Assembly: GCA_027489275.1 (NCBI GenBank)
Contig: JAIYAB010000182.1
Location: forward strand, 1 to 43,412
Reading direction: 5' to 3'
DNA: 43,412 nucleotides
From: Hyphomicrobiales bacterium
GTDB lineage: Bacteria > Pseudomonadota > Alphaproteobacteria > Rhizobiales > Beijerinckiaceae
Translations under genes and position numbers: made by a program
In this document: positions 30,379-39,569 of the stretch, piece by piece
Layout: each line of letters begins with the position of its first letter
Position numbering within the stretch: the stretch's first letter is position 1
The notes under the pieces: generated by a model
The model's input: the letters and a program-made list of their open reading frames with translations, nothing else
Databases searched by the model: none
What the model was told of the DNA's origin: nothing

Positions 30379-31378
30379 GGTCGACCGTCGCTTCCCGGCC
30401 GGTCCCGGCCGACTCCAGCGCGGCGACGATGCACGCGATCGTGTGCCGCGCCGAAACGGCATCGACCGGGCTCGGTCCCCCGCCGCGGATCAGGGCTGCG
30501 AACCTTCGCCACTCCTCGACGAGCGCCTCGCCCATGACGTCGGCCGGCAGGTCCAGCGCCACGTCGCGCCATGTCCCGCCCTGCCCGATCCGCAACCCGC
30601 CGCCCGGATCGATCTGCAGCACGCCATGGTCGCAGACGAGTTCCGTCCCGCCATAGGGCGCACCGTCGTGATAGGCGATGCTCGTGACCGTCGCCGCCGC
30701 ACCGTCGGCGAAACGCAGCAGCAGCAGGGCCGAATCGTCGGACTCCTGGTCGTGGAAGGCCGCAGACGCCACGGCGTAGACGCTGCGCGCCGGTTGGCCG
30801 ACGAGCCACAGCAGGCGGTCCAGCGCATGTATACCGGCCGTCATCAGCATCCCGCCGCCTGTGTCGCGCCGCAGGTGCCACGGCCGACGGTTGGGCTCCA
30901 TCCACAGCTTCACCATCGTCGATGAGCCGAACCGCACGCGCCCCAGCGCGCCCGTGTCGAGCAGCGCCTTTGCGGCGACGATGGACGGGGCGAAGCGTTG
31001 CGTATGCCCGACCATGAACGGCACGCCCGCCTCCTCCACCGCGCGCGCGATCGCGTCGCAGTCCGCCAGCGTCGGCGCCATCGGCTTCTCGAGCAGGACC
31101 GCCTTGCCCCGGGCGGCGGCGCGGATCGTCAGCGCGGCGTGCGTCTCGTGCGGCGTGGCGATCACCACCGCCTCCACCGCCGAATCCGCCAGCAGGGCGT
31201 CCACGTCGGTGTAGCCGATGCCGCCGTGCTCGGCCGTGAAGGCGTCGAGCCCCGCCGGGCTTTCGCGGCAGGCCCCCACGAGGCGGAACCCGGCCTGCTT
31301 CAGCGCAGCGGCGTGCCGCTCGCCGAACCAGCCGGCGCCGATGATGCCGACACCGATGGCGTCGCCCTGTGATGTCAT
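30368..31378 (-). CDS. Gfo/Idh/MocA oxidoreductase (second in the NanEK operon)
   Basis: A 336-residue NAD(P)-dependent oxidoreductase with Rossmann motif GVGIIGAGWFGERHA at residues 9-23, EKP at 97-99 (LLEKPM) and the substrate-domain motif DTGGGMLMTAGIHALDRL, including the expected His. It overlaps the upstream oxidoreductase by four bases (ATGA) and the downstream NanE-NanK gene by 11, so all three are translated together. In sialic-acid loci, Gfo/Idh enzymes can interconvert anhydro or keto forms of the sugar before the aldolase step. That role is an inference from the neighbours. Confidence 0.9.
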   Translation of the reverse strand: MTSQGDAIGVGIIGAGWFGERHAAALKQAGFRLVGACRESPAGLDAFTAEHGGIGYTDVDALLADSAVEAVVIATPHETHAALTIRAAARGKAVLLEKPMAPTLADCDAIARAVEEAGVPFMVGHTQRFAPSIVAAKALLDTGALGRVRFGSSTMVKLWMEPNRRPWHLRRDTGGGMLMTAGIHALDRLLWLVGQPARSVYAVASAAFHDQESDDSALLLLRFADGAAATVTSIAYHDGAPYGGTELVCDHGVLQIDPGGGLRIGQGGTWRDVALDLPADVMGEALVEEWRRFAALIRGGGPSPVDAVSARHTIACIVAALESAGTGREATVDHGR

Positions 31379-32319
31379 GACGTCGTGCCCCTGGCATAGG
31401 CCGCGTCCGCGAGCGTCATCGCGGCCACGAGGTCGGAAAGTTCGGCGGCGGGTCGCCGCCCGTCGCGCAGGCGGTCGCGCAGGTCGGCCATCAGGATGTC
31501 GTAGCGGTCGTGGAGCGGCGTCAGCGACTGCCGCGTCGTGACACCGTCGGCGCCCGAGCGGCGTAACTCATCGGCAGCCTCGATGACGATCGCGTCCGCG
31601 CCGACCACGCGGATTTCGAAGTCGCTGCCCATCTCGGCCGGGTGCAGGTAGCCTGCTTCCACTGTCGCCGTCCGCCCGGCGGCATCGGCGAGATGGACCA
31701 TGACGTGGTCCTCGACCGCCAGCCCGTGCCACCGCCGGAAGGTTGCCCCTGTCACGGCGAGGCCTTCGCCGAAAACGCTGCGGGCAAGGTCGAGGCCATG
31801 CAGCCCGAGGTTGCGCAAGGCGCCGCCGCCGCCGATTGCCGGGTCGATCACCCAGGCTGCGTTCCAAGCGCGGTAGCGCTGCGGCGGGCCGTTGACGAGG
31901 CGGAAGGCGAAATGACGGATGCTTTCGCGTGGGACATCGGCGATCGGCCCGTGTCGATGCGGCAGGGCGACCGCGACGAAGCGGCTCTCGCGGCGCGCGC
32001 GCTCCGCCAGCGGCACGATGTCGCGCGTCATGCTCGCGATCGGCTTCTCGACCAGCACAGGCACGCCGTGGTCGAGCGCGGCCGCGAGTCGGCCCGGCAT
32101 CTCCAGCGGCGTACCGGTCACGATCGCCAGGTCCGGCCGGGAGGCCAGCGCGGCCTCCGCTGTCGGATGGGCCGTCGCCCCTTCCCGCCCGGCCCAGTCC
32201 CGGCACATGGCAGCGTCGTCGTCGAAGCCGCCCGCGATCCTCATTCCGGCTCGCAGGACGGCCTTCATGTGGATGGGCACATGCCAGTGAGACAGACCGA
32301 CGAACACCACATCCGGCAT
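31375..32319 (-). CDS. Gfo/Idh/MocA oxidoreductase (first in the NanEK operon)
   Basis: A 314-residue member of the family, shorter than its neighbours. The start VVFVGLSHWHVPIH replaces the classic GxGxxG nucleotide loop with GLSHWH; EKP is at 91-93 (LVEKPI), and GGGALRNLGLHGLDLA supplies the substrate-domain His. The altered loop is seen in some family branches and may change cofactor handling. The start at 32319 has only a weak ribosome binding site. It is divergent from the GntR regulator and is the first gene of the left arm, so an operator in the 80-base gap would control both arms. Confidence 0.86.
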   Translation of the reverse strand: MPDVVFVGLSHWHVPIHMKAVLRAGMRIAGGFDDDAAMCRDWAGREGATAHPTAEAALASRPDLAIVTGTPLEMPGRLAAALDHGVPVLVEKPIASMTRDIVPLAERARRESRFVAVALPHRHGPIADVPRESIRHFAFRLVNGPPQRYRAWNAAWVIDPAIGGGGALRNLGLHGLDLARSVFGEGLAVTGATFRRWHGLAVEDHVMVHLADAAGRTATVEAGYLHPAEMGSDFEIRVVGADAIVIEAADELRRSGADGVTTRQSLTPLHDRYDILMADLRDRLRDGRRPAAELSDLVAAMTLADAAYARGTTS

Positions 32320-32341
32320 ACAGGACCCCCGCGTTGACGGA

Positions 32342-32358
32342 TATCCTACAAGTGGATA
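32342..32358. promoter_or_regulatory. Candidate operator between the two divergent arms
   Basis: Perfect five-base arms TATCC and GGATA, seven bases apart, in the gap between the oxidoreductase operon (-) and the regulator gene (+). FadR/GntR regulators bind short inverted repeats in their own divergent promoters. The GGATA half is close to the GGTATA repeats bound by the sialic-acid regulator NanR of E. coli, although the arrangement differs. The next-door regulator is the obvious binder, but this is not proven. Confidence 0.4.
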
Positions 32359-32399
32359 GCTTCGGCTCGCAACTCATCCGGCAAGGAATTCCTGCGCCA

Positions 32400-33128
32400 G
32401 TGTCTCAACCCCATGCGCTCCGGCCCGTCGCGCGTCCGCCGCTCCTGCACGTCTCCGTGCAGGACAGCCTGAAGCGCTTCATCGCCGACAACGCGCTCGC
32501 CGGCGGCGATCCGCTGCCGGCCGAGGGGGATCTTGCGCGCCGCCTCGGCGTCAGCCGCAACTCGGTGCGCGAGGCGATCAAGGCGCTGGAGTCGCTCGGC
32601 ATGCTGGAGACGCGCCGGGGCATCGGCGTCTTCGTCCGCGCGTTTTCCCTCGACGCGCTGATCGACAACCTGCCCTATGGGCTCGGCCGCTCCCTGCGCG
32701 ACATCGAGGAGATCATCGAGATCCGGCGCACGCTGGAAACGGCGATGATCGGGCAGGCGATCGAGCGCATGCCGCCCGAGGACCTGCGCGAGCTGCGTGC
32801 CATCACCGAGGCGATGCGCCGCCATGCCGAGCGCGGCGAAAGCTTCGCGGACGAGGACCAGCGGTTCCACGGCGTGCTGTTCCGCGGCCTCGACAACCGG
32901 ATGCTGATCCGGCTGATCGAGGTGTTCTGGCTCGCCTTCGACCGCGCGGCCGACTTCTTCAACACCGACAACCCGGATCCGATGCAGACCTGGCGCGACC
33001 ACGACGCGATCGTGGCGGCCGTGGCGCGCAAGGACGTGGAGGAGGCGCGCGAGCGCCTCGCGCTGCACTACCACGGCATCGGCAACGTCATCGCAGCCGC
33101 AAGGGCCGCACAGGCCGAACAATCCTGA
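32400..33128 (+). CDS. FadR/GntR-family transcriptional regulator
   Basis: A regulator of about 242 residues. The winged helix is at about residues 15-80 (DPLPAEGDLARRLGVSRNSV, then REAIKALESLG and TRRGIGVFV), followed by an all-helical FCD effector domain with the usual metal ligands (DQRFH, a central H in DHDAIVAAV, and a late H in HYHGIGN). There is no ATG in the amino-terminal stretch: GTG at 32400 is the best start, with AAGGAA about 12 bases upstream; GTG at 32352 would overlap the inverted repeat. It heads the right arm, 14 bases before the binding protein. NanR of E. coli is of this class, so it may sense a sialic-acid-like compound. Confidence 0.88.
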   Translation: MSQPHALRPVARPPLLHVSVQDSLKRFIADNALAGGDPLPAEGDLARRLGVSRNSVREAIKALESLGMLETRRGIGVFVRAFSLDALIDNLPYGLGRSLRDIEEIIEIRRTLETAMIGQAIERMPPEDLRELRAITEAMRRHAERGESFADEDQRFHGVLFRGLDNRMLIRLIEVFWLAFDRAADFFNTDNPDPMQTWRDHDAIVAAVARKDVEEARERLALHYHGIGNVIAAARAAQAEQS

Positions 33129-33142
33129 TGGGGAGGATCACC

Positions 33143-34732
33143 ATGGCAAACCGCCTTCGCATGTCTCGCATCGTTGCTCTGTCGCTCGGCGCGGCACTGT
33201 CGTGCCTCGCTCTCAGCCCTGCCGTCGCGCAGAAGTCCATCATCACCGGCGGCTTCGACGTCGGCCCGGGCGGCTTCCCGGGCAATTTCAACCCGATGGC
33301 CGCAAGCGCCGGCTTCACCTGGCTCAGCACCTACTACGAGCCCCTCGTCGTCTATGACGCGAAGCTCGAGCGCGTGGTCGGCGCGCTGGCCACCGGCTGG
33401 CAGGTCGCTCCCGACAAGCTCAGCTACACCTTCAAGCTCGCCCCGGACGCCAAGTGGCACGACGGCAAGCCGTTCACCTCGGCGGATGTGAAGTTCACCA
33501 TCGGGCTGGCCAAGGACACCAAGGCCGGCTCGGTCTTCGCCGCCCGCCTCGCCGCCGTGAAGGAGGTCGAGACCCCCGACGCGCAGACCGCCGTCATCCG
33601 GTTGTCCCAGGCCAATGCCGGCCTCATGGACACCCTCACCAAGCTCATGATGCTGCCGGCGCACCAGCTTTCGGCGATCCCGGTCGACGCGATCGCCAAG
33701 CACGAGTGGTGGTCGAAGACGCCGGTCGGCACTGGTCCGTTCAAGTTCGTCAAGTACGAGACCGACCAGTACGTCGAGCTCGCCGCCAACGCCGACTACC
33801 GCGGCGGAAAGCCGAAGGTCGACGGCCTTGTGAACCGCTACTTCAAGACCACGGCCAGCGCGGCCGCTGCGCTGAAGTCGGGCGAGGTCCAGGTCAGCTA
33901 CGTCGAGGCCGACGACGCCAAGACCTTCGCCGGCAACCCGCAGTTCCGCGTCGTCGAGGGCGACAGCTACGTCGTCAACTATCTCGGCTTCAACGGCGAT
34001 GCGCCGATGTTCAAGGACGTGCGCGTCCGCAAGGCCGTGATGCACGCCATCGACCGCAACGCCATCATCGCCAGCCTCTTCGGCGGCGCGGCGAAGGCGG
34101 CGAGCTGCGCCTACGTGGCGGATCATCTCGTCCCGGCGGGCGTGGATCCTTACGCCTACAGCCCGGACAAGGCCCGCGCCTTGCTCAAGGAAGCCGGCTG
34201 GGACCAGATCAACGGCGCCAAGCCGATCACGCTGCTGAGCTACTACACCTCGCCGCAGCAGGTGAACATCATGGCGGCGATGCAGGCCATGCTGGCGCAG
34301 GTCGGCATCAATGTCGTGCCGAAGGCCGTCGACGTCCCCACCTACAACGGGACGGTGTACGCGCCGCAGCCTGACTGGACGCAGTATCCGGTGGTCTATG
34401 CCGGCATCCAGATCGGCCCCGACCCCTCGGGCATCAACGTCGCCCTCAACGAGAAGCAGATCCCGCCGGCCGGCGGCAATGTGGCCCGCGTGCGCGACGC
34501 CGCCGTCACCGCCGCGCTCGACGCGGCGCTGGCCGAGGTCGACGACAACAAGCTGGCGTCCCGCTACCAGGATGTCTGCAAGGCCATGAACGCGTCGGTG
34601 CCGTGGGGCTCGATGTGGGTGGCCAAGCGCTACGGCGTCGTCTCGACGAAGCTGAAGGACATGGTGTGGCTCCCGGCCCCGGCCGGCGGCCCGTACGACC
34701 AGAAGGCCCAGAACTGGTCGATCACTCCCTGA
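33143..34732 (+). CDS. Family 5 ABC substrate-binding protein (right arm)
   Basis: A 529-residue periplasmic protein with signal peptide MANRLRMSRIVALSLGAALS, continuing to SPAVA, with cleavage near residue 34. Family features are FNPMAASAGFTWL, LATGWQVAPDKLSYTFKLAP with WHDGKPFTSADVKFTIG, and KDVRVRKAVMHAIDRNAII. GGGGAGG lies upstream of the ATG at 33143; five more codons are open before it. Peptide-type ABC systems also carry sialic acid in some bacteria (SatABCD of Haemophilus ducreyi), which fits the NanE-NanK gene and aldolase here. The ligand is not proven. Confidence 0.93.
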   Translation: MANRLRMSRIVALSLGAALSCLALSPAVAQKSIITGGFDVGPGGFPGNFNPMAASAGFTWLSTYYEPLVVYDAKLERVVGALATGWQVAPDKLSYTFKLAPDAKWHDGKPFTSADVKFTIGLAKDTKAGSVFAARLAAVKEVETPDAQTAVIRLSQANAGLMDTLTKLMMLPAHQLSAIPVDAIAKHEWWSKTPVGTGPFKFVKYETDQYVELAANADYRGGKPKVDGLVNRYFKTTASAAAALKSGEVQVSYVEADDAKTFAGNPQFRVVEGDSYVVNYLGFNGDAPMFKDVRVRKAVMHAIDRNAIIASLFGGAAKAASCAYVADHLVPAGVDPYAYSPDKARALLKEAGWDQINGAKPITLLSYYTSPQQVNIMAAMQAMLAQVGINVVPKAVDVPTYNGTVYAPQPDWTQYPVVYAGIQIGPDPSGINVALNEKQIPPAGGNVARVRDAAVTAALDAALAEVDDNKLASRYQDVCKAMNASVPWGSMWVAKRYGVVSTKLKDMVWLPAPAGGPYDQKAQNWSITP

Positions 34733-34739
34733 GTCGCCG

Positions 34740-34773
34740 GCCGCGGCCGCCGGTGATCTCCGGCGGCCGCGGC
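34740..34773 (+). other. Strong hairpin after the binding-protein gene
   Basis: A perfect 14-base-pair G/C-only stem (34740-34753 with 34760-34773) with the loop TGATCT begins eight bases after the stop of the binding protein. There is no T-run and the permease starts 25 bases later. It probably stabilises the binding-protein mRNA and sets permease levels. Confidence 0.6.
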
Positions 34774-34798
34774 TGCGCCCTCGCGGCGGAGACGCGCC

Positions 34799-35758
34799 AT
34801 GGCCCTGTTCATTCTGCGCCGCATCGGCGCCGGCCTCGTGATGCTGGTGGCGCTGAGCATGCTCGTGTTCGTGCTGCTGCGGCTGGCGCCGGGTGATCCC
34901 GTCGACGCCTACATCGATCCCTCCGCGCCGCTGTCGCCGACCGAAATGGCCGAGACACGCGCCCGGCTTGGCCTCGACCGGCCGCTGCCGGTGCAGTACC
35001 TGGCCTGGATGCGGCAGGTGGCGGCGGGGGAACTCGGCTATTCCCTGCAGCGCAACCATGAGCCTGTCGCCCGGCTGCTGTCGGAGCGTATCGGCCCGAC
35101 GCTGCTGCTGATGGGCTCGGGCCTCGTCATCGCGATCATCGTCGGCATCGCCGCCGGCATCGTCAGCGCCGTCAATCGAGGCAGGCCGCTGGACGTGGCG
35201 CTTTCGGTCCCCGCGTTCGTCGGCATCTCGAGCCCGGCCTTCCTGACGGCGCTCGTCGGCCTGTTCGTCTTCTCCGTCATCCTGCGCTGGGCGCCGTCCG
35301 GAGGCATGCGCACGCCCGGCCTTCCGCCCTCGACGGGCGACCTGCTGCGCCATCTCGTGCTACCGGCGTGTCTGCTGTCCATCGGCCATGCCGCGCTGAT
35401 CATGCGCTACATGCGTGCCTCGCTCATCGAGGTGCTGAACCAGGACTACGTCCGCACCGCCCGCTCCAAGGGCGTGCGGGAGCGCTGGGTCATCGTCAAG
35501 CATGCCGTGCGCAACGCGCTGCTGCCCGTCGTCACGCTGATCGGGTCGACGCTGGGCGCGGCCGTCGGCGGCGCGATCTTCATCGAGAGCGTGTTCAACT
35601 GGCCGGGCATGGGGCTGATGCTGATCAACGCGGTGGAGGCGCGCGACTATCCGGTCATCATGGCCGCGACGCTCGTGGTCGGAGCCTGCGTGCTCGTCGC
35701 CAACATCCTCACCGACATCGCCTACGCGGCGGTCGACCCGCGGATCAAGATCGCATGA
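34799..35758 (+). CDS. ABC permease, DppB type (right arm)
   Basis: A 319-residue inner-membrane permease. It has the standard opening [20 protein letters not shown] with [23 protein letters not shown], and the EAA loop [20 protein letters not shown] at about residues 214-233. GGAGA lies before the ATG at 34799. The stop overlaps the next permease by four bases (ATGA). It forms the import channel with the gene at 35755, fed by the binding protein at 33143. Confidence 0.94.
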   Translation: MALFILRRIGAGLVMLVALSMLVFVLLRLAPGDPVDAYIDPSAPLSPTEMAETRARLGLDRPLPVQYLAWMRQVAAGELGYSLQRNHEPVARLLSERIGPTLLLMGSGLVIAIIVGIAAGIVSAVNRGRPLDVALSVPAFVGISSPAFLTALVGLFVFSVILRWAPSGGMRTPGLPPSTGDLLRHLVLPACLLSIGHAALIMRYMRASLIEVLNQDYVRTARSKGVRERWVIVKHAVRNALLPVVTLIGSTLGAAVGGAIFIESVFNWPGMGLMLINAVEARDYPVIMAATLVVGACVLVANILTDIAYAAVDPRIKIA

Positions 35759-36639
35759 CCGCCGCCGCCGCCGCCCGTCCCGTCTTCCGCGAAAGCCCAC
35801 TCGGCCGCGCGCTGGGGCGCTTCTTCGCCAACCGGTCCGCCGTGGTCGGGCTGGTCGTCCTGCTCGCCATGGTCGGCGCCATCCTGCTGGCGCCGCCGCT
35901 GCTCGGGCTATCGCCCAACGCCATCGACCTCCTGTCGCTGAACAAGCCACCCGGCGCCCGGCACTGGATGGGCACCGACGGCGTCGGCCGCGACGTCTTC
36001 GCGCGCCTGCTGGAGGGCGGCCGCATCTCGCTGCTCGTCGCCGTATCGGCCGTCGCAATATCCCTGTGCATCGGGTTCCTGATGGGCGCGCTGGCCACCT
36101 TCGGCGGGCGGGTTCTCGACGGCGCGATCATGCGGCTGGTCGACCTTGCCATGACGCTGCCGCCCATCGTGCTGCTGCTGGTGCTCGCCTCGATCACGGG
36201 CCCGGGCATCGCGCCGACCATCTTCGTCATCGCGCTCCTGTCCTGGCCGATCCTGGCGCGCATGGTACGCGCACGCCTGCTCGAGCTGCGCGAGCGCGAC
36301 TTCGTCCTCGCCTCGCGCAACATGGGCGCGGGAACGTGGCATCTGATCTGGCGTCACGCGCTGCCGAACACGCTGGACGTGCTCGTCGTCTACGCGACGC
36401 TGCAGATGGCGAACGCGGTGCTGCTGGAGGCCGGCCTGTCGTTCCTCGGCCTCGGCGTTCCGCCGCCGGATGCGAGCTGGGGCAACATGCTGAACTCCGC
36501 GCGCAGCGTGCTCGTGCTCGAGCAGTTTCCCTGGCAGTGGCTCACGCCCGGCGCGGCGCTGGTGATCACCGTCATGGCCACGAACTTCGTCGGCGACGGC
36601 CTGCGCGACGCCTTCGATCCCCGCTCCGACATCGGCTGA
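35755..36639 (+). CDS. ABC permease, DppC type (right arm)
   Basis: A 294-residue partner permease. A basic amino end ([20 protein letters not shown]) leads into the first membrane segment. The signature [20 protein letters not shown] and the EAA loop [20 protein letters not shown] at about residues 181-200 are clear. The chain ends [15 protein letters not shown]. It starts inside the stop of the DppB-type gene, so translation is coupled. The aldolase gene follows after 22 bases. Confidence 0.94.
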   Translation: MTAAAAARPVFRESPLGRALGRFFANRSAVVGLVVLLAMVGAILLAPPLLGLSPNAIDLLSLNKPPGARHWMGTDGVGRDVFARLLEGGRISLLVAVSAVAISLCIGFLMGALATFGGRVLDGAIMRLVDLAMTLPPIVLLLVLASITGPGIAPTIFVIALLSWPILARMVRARLLELRERDFVLASRNMGAGTWHLIWRHALPNTLDVLVVYATLQMANAVLLEAGLSFLGLGVPPPDASWGNMLNSARSVLVLEQFPWQWLTPGAALVITVMATNFVGDGLRDAFDPRSDIG

Positions 36640-36661
36640 CTCTACCAGACAGGATCCGACA

Positions 36662-37585
36662 ATGGCACTTCCCAAGGCTTTCCAGGGCGTCGTCCCGCCC
36701 GTCGTCACCCCGCTGACGACCGACTTCAAGGTCGACTACCCGTCCTTCACCCGCGTGATCGAGAACCTCATCGACGGCGGCGTGAATGGGCTGTTCATCC
36801 TCGGCTCCACCAGCGAGGTGATCTTCCACGACGAGAAGACCCGCCGGGCGATCCTCGACCATGCGATCAAGGTCAACAACGGCCGCCTGCCGATCCTCGC
36901 GGGCGTCATCGATCCCACGACCGACCGGGTGATCGGCCATGCGCGCGAGGCAAGGGCGGCCGGCGCCGATGCTGTCGTCGTCACCGCGCCGTTCTACACG
37001 CGCACCAACCAGGCCGAGACGCTGGAGCACTTCCGCTACGTAGCCGAGGGCGTCGACCTGCCGGTCATCGCTTACGACATCCCGGTCTGTGTCCACATCA
37101 AGCTCGATCGCTCGACCATCAAAACGCTGGCTCGCGAGGGCGCCATCGCGGGGGTCAAGGATTCCAGCGGCGACGAGGGCAACTTCCGCTACCTGCTGGC
37201 CGACCTTGCCGACAGGCCCGAGATCTTCCTGATGACCGGCGCGGAGCTCACCGTGGACGGCGTGCTGCTGGCCGGCGCGCACGGCGTCGTCCCGGGCCTC
37301 GGCAACGTCGATCCGCACGGTTACGTCCGCCTCTACGATGCCGCCCGGCGCGGCGACTGGGTGTCGGCGCGCAAGGAGCAGGACCGGCTCTGCACGCTGT
37401 TCGAGATCATCCGCTGCGGCGCGGCCCGCACCAGCGCCGGCTCCACCGGCGTCGGCGGCTTCAAGACGGCGATGAAGCGTCTCGGCATCATCTCGACCAA
37501 CGTCATGGCGCGGCCCCAGCGCACGCTGAACGAGGACGAGGCGCGCTGCGTCGAGGCCGTGCTCGCCCGCGTCGGGCTGATCTGA
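36662..37585 (+). CDS. DapA/NanA-family aldolase
   Basis: A 307-residue class I lyase with a TIM barrel. Schiff-base Lys166 is in AGVKDSSGD and the general-acid Tyr138 in IAYDIPV; the carboxylate-binding loop reads LGSTSE (47-52), where most relatives have GSTGE or GTTGE. The family includes dihydrodipicolinate synthase and N-acetylneuraminate lyase, both handling pyruvate. It lies inside the importer gene run and opposite the NanE-NanK fusion, which favours a catabolic lyase that releases pyruvate from a keto-sugar acid over lysine synthesis. The sequence alone cannot name the substrate. It may equally act on another 2-keto-3-deoxy acid. Confidence 0.9.
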   Translation: MALPKAFQGVVPPVVTPLTTDFKVDYPSFTRVIENLIDGGVNGLFILGSTSEVIFHDEKTRRAILDHAIKVNNGRLPILAGVIDPTTDRVIGHAREARAAGADAVVVTAPFYTRTNQAETLEHFRYVAEGVDLPVIAYDIPVCVHIKLDRSTIKTLAREGAIAGVKDSSGDEGNFRYLLADLADRPEIFLMTGAELTVDGVLLAGAHGVVPGLGNVDPHGYVRLYDAARRGDWVSARKEQDRLCTLFEIIRCGAARTSAGSTGVGGFKTAMKRLGIISTNVMARPQRTLNEDEARCVEAVLARVGLI

Positions 37586-37590
37586 CGCGC

Positions 37591-38598
37591 ATGGCGGAGC
37601 GCGCGCCCCTGCTGGAGCTGCGCGGACTGCGGACGGTGTTCCGCGTCCGCGGCCGCGAGATCACGCCCGTCGACGGCGTCGACCTCGCGATCGGCGCCGG
37701 CGAGACGGTGGCGCTCGTGGGCGAATCGGGCTCCGGCAAGTCCGTGACTGCGCTCTCCGTCATGCGGCTCCTGCCGGGCACCGCCCGCATCGATGCCGGG
37801 CAGGCGATCCTGCACCGCGAGACCGGCCCGGTCGATCTCGCCGGCCTCGACGCGGAAGCCATGCGCGCGGTGCGCGGCGCCGCCATCGGCATGGTTTTCC
37901 AGGAGCCGATGACCAGCCTCAACCCGGTGCTGACCATCGGCGACCAGATCACCGAGCCGCTGCTCGTGCACGGGCGCTGCTCGCGCGCGCAGGCGGGCGA
38001 GCGCGCCGTCGCCATGCTCGAGGCCGTCGGCGTGCCCGATCCGGCGCGCCGGCTCGCCGCCTATCCGCACGAGCTCTCCGGCGGCATGCGCCAGCGCGCC
38101 ATGATCGCCATGGCGCTGATCTGCCGGCCTGGCCTGCTGATCGCCGACGAGCCGACGACGGCGCTCGACGTCACCATCCAGGCGCAGATCGTCGACCTGC
38201 TCGAGGGCCTGCAGCGCGAGATGGGGATGGGCATCCTCTTCGTCACGCACAATCTCGGCGTGGTCGCCGACATGGCGCACCGGGTGGCCATCATGTATGC
38301 CGGCCGCATCGTCGAGGAGGGGCCGGTGGCCGAGGTTTTCGCCCGGCCGCTGCACCCCTACACGCGCGGGCTGCTGGCGTCGGTGCCGCGTCCCGGCGAG
38401 GCGCTGGCGCTGCGCCGCGCGGGCGGCCGGCTCGCCGCCGTTCCGGGCCAGGTGCCGAGCCTGATGAACCTGCCGCGCGGCTGCGCCTTCTCCACCCGCT
38501 GCACGCTCGCCACCGACCTCTGCCGCGCCATGCCGCCCGATCGCGTATCGCCCGGTCCGGGCCGCGGCGTGCGCTGCCACCACTGGGCCGCGGCATGA
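37591..38598 (+). CDS. ABC ATPase, DppD type (right arm)
   Basis: A 335-residue ATPase subunit: Walker A GESGSGKS at 44-51, signature LSGGMRQRA, Walker [13 protein letters not shown], and a cysteine-bearing tail ([15 protein letters not shown]). It starts five bases after the aldolase stop with little room for a ribosome binding site, so translation is probably coupled to the gene before it. It overlaps the DppF-type ATPase by four bases. It works on the cytoplasmic face with the permeases at 34799 and 35755. Confidence 0.95.
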   Translation: MAERAPLLELRGLRTVFRVRGREITPVDGVDLAIGAGETVALVGESGSGKSVTALSVMRLLPGTARIDAGQAILHRETGPVDLAGLDAEAMRAVRGAAIGMVFQEPMTSLNPVLTIGDQITEPLLVHGRCSRAQAGERAVAMLEAVGVPDPARRLAAYPHELSGGMRQRAMIAMALICRPGLLIADEPTTALDVTIQAQIVDLLEGLQREMGMGILFVTHNLGVVADMAHRVAIMYAGRIVEEGPVAEVFARPLHPYTRGLLASVPRPGEALALRRAGGRLAAVPGQVPSLMNLPRGCAFSTRCTLATDLCRAMPPDRVSPGPGRGVRCHHWAAA

Positions 38599-39560
38599 GC
38601 GCGGGTGGAACCCTCATCGAGGTCTCCGGCCTCACCCAGCACTTCGGCCGCAAGGGCTGGTTCGGCGGCGGCCGCGTGGTGCGCGCCGTCAGCGATGTCA
38701 GCTTCGGAATCCGCAAGGGTGAGGTCGTCGCTCTCGTCGGCGAATCCGGCTCCGGCAAGACCACCGTCGGTCGCTCGATGTTGCGCCTGATCGATCCCAC
38801 CGGGGGCAAGGTCGTCTACGACGGCACGGACCTGGCCGCTTTGCCGCCAGCCGCCCTGCGGCCCTGGCGGAGGCGGATGCAGTACATCTTCCAGGATCCC
38901 TATGCGAGCCTGTCGCAGCGCATGACCGTTGGCGAGATCCTCACCGAGGGACTCGCCATCCAGGGCATCGGCACGCGCGACGAGCGGATGGGGAAGGCGG
39001 CCCGCGCGCTGGACTCCGTCGAGATGCCGCGCGACGCGCTGGCGCGCTATCCGCACGAGTTCTCCGGCGGCCAGCGCCAGCGCCTCGGCATCGCCCGCGC
39101 CCTCATCCTCGAGCCCGAGTTCATCGTCGCCGACGAGCCCGTCTCGGCGCTCGACGTCTCGATCCAGGCGCAGATCGTCAACCTGCTGCGGGACCTGCAG
39201 GAGCGCGACGGCCTGACGATGATGCTCATCTCGCACGACCTCTCGGTCGTCGAGTTCCTCGCCGATACGGTGATCGTGCTCTATCTCGGCCGGATCATGG
39301 AGATGGGCCCGGTCGACGCCGTCTACGGCGCGCCCGCCCATCCCTACACGCCGGCGCTGCTTTCCGCCGTGCCGTCGACCGCGCCCGGCGCGAAACGCAC
39401 GCGCACCATCCTGAAGGGCGACGTGCCGAGCCCCATCAACCCGCCGTCGGGCTGCGTCTTCCGCACGCGCTGCCCCGTCGCCATGCCCGCCTGCGCCGAC
39501 ACGATCCCGCCCGATCGCGCGGTCGGTCCGGGCCACCGCTCCGCCTGCCTGCGGAGCTGA
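38595..39560 (+). CDS. ABC ATPase, DppF type (right arm)
   Basis: A 321-residue second ATPase with Walker [10 protein letters not shown] at 49-57, signature FSGGQRQRL, Walker [13 protein letters not shown], and the cysteine tail [15 protein letters not shown]. Its start overlaps the DppD-type stop by four bases. It completes the importer and ends the right arm. The next gene is convergent and ends only nine bases away. Confidence 0.95.
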   Translation: MSAGGTLIEVSGLTQHFGRKGWFGGGRVVRAVSDVSFGIRKGEVVALVGESGSGKTTVGRSMLRLIDPTGGKVVYDGTDLAALPPAALRPWRRRMQYIFQDPYASLSQRMTVGEILTEGLAIQGIGTRDERMGKAARALDSVEMPRDALARYPHEFSGGQRQRLGIARALILEPEFIVADEPVSALDVSIQAQIVNLLRDLQERDGLTMMLISHDLSVVEFLADTVIVLYLGRIMEMGPVDAVYGAPAHPYTPALLSAVPSTAPGAKRTRTILKGDVPSPINPPSGCVFRTRCPVAMPACADTIPPDRAVGPGHRSACLRS

Positions 39561-39569
39561 GCGGCGCGG

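Noticed and set aside
31929-32399. An upstream extension of the GntR regulator frame
   Set aside because: The frame is open but runs antisense through an oxidoreductase gene and across the intergenic dyad; GTG 32400 gives a normal FadR-family length.
33068-35353. A 761-codon minus-strand open frame over the right-arm binding protein and permease
   Set aside because: It is antisense to a binding protein with a signal peptide and a permease with an EAA loop; composition is typical of a shadow frame.
36662-37585. Calling this gene dapA (lysine synthesis) or nanA outright
   Set aside because: The residues shown are common to the whole aldolase family; context favours a catabolic lyase but the substrate loop (GSTSE) fits neither model enzyme exactly.
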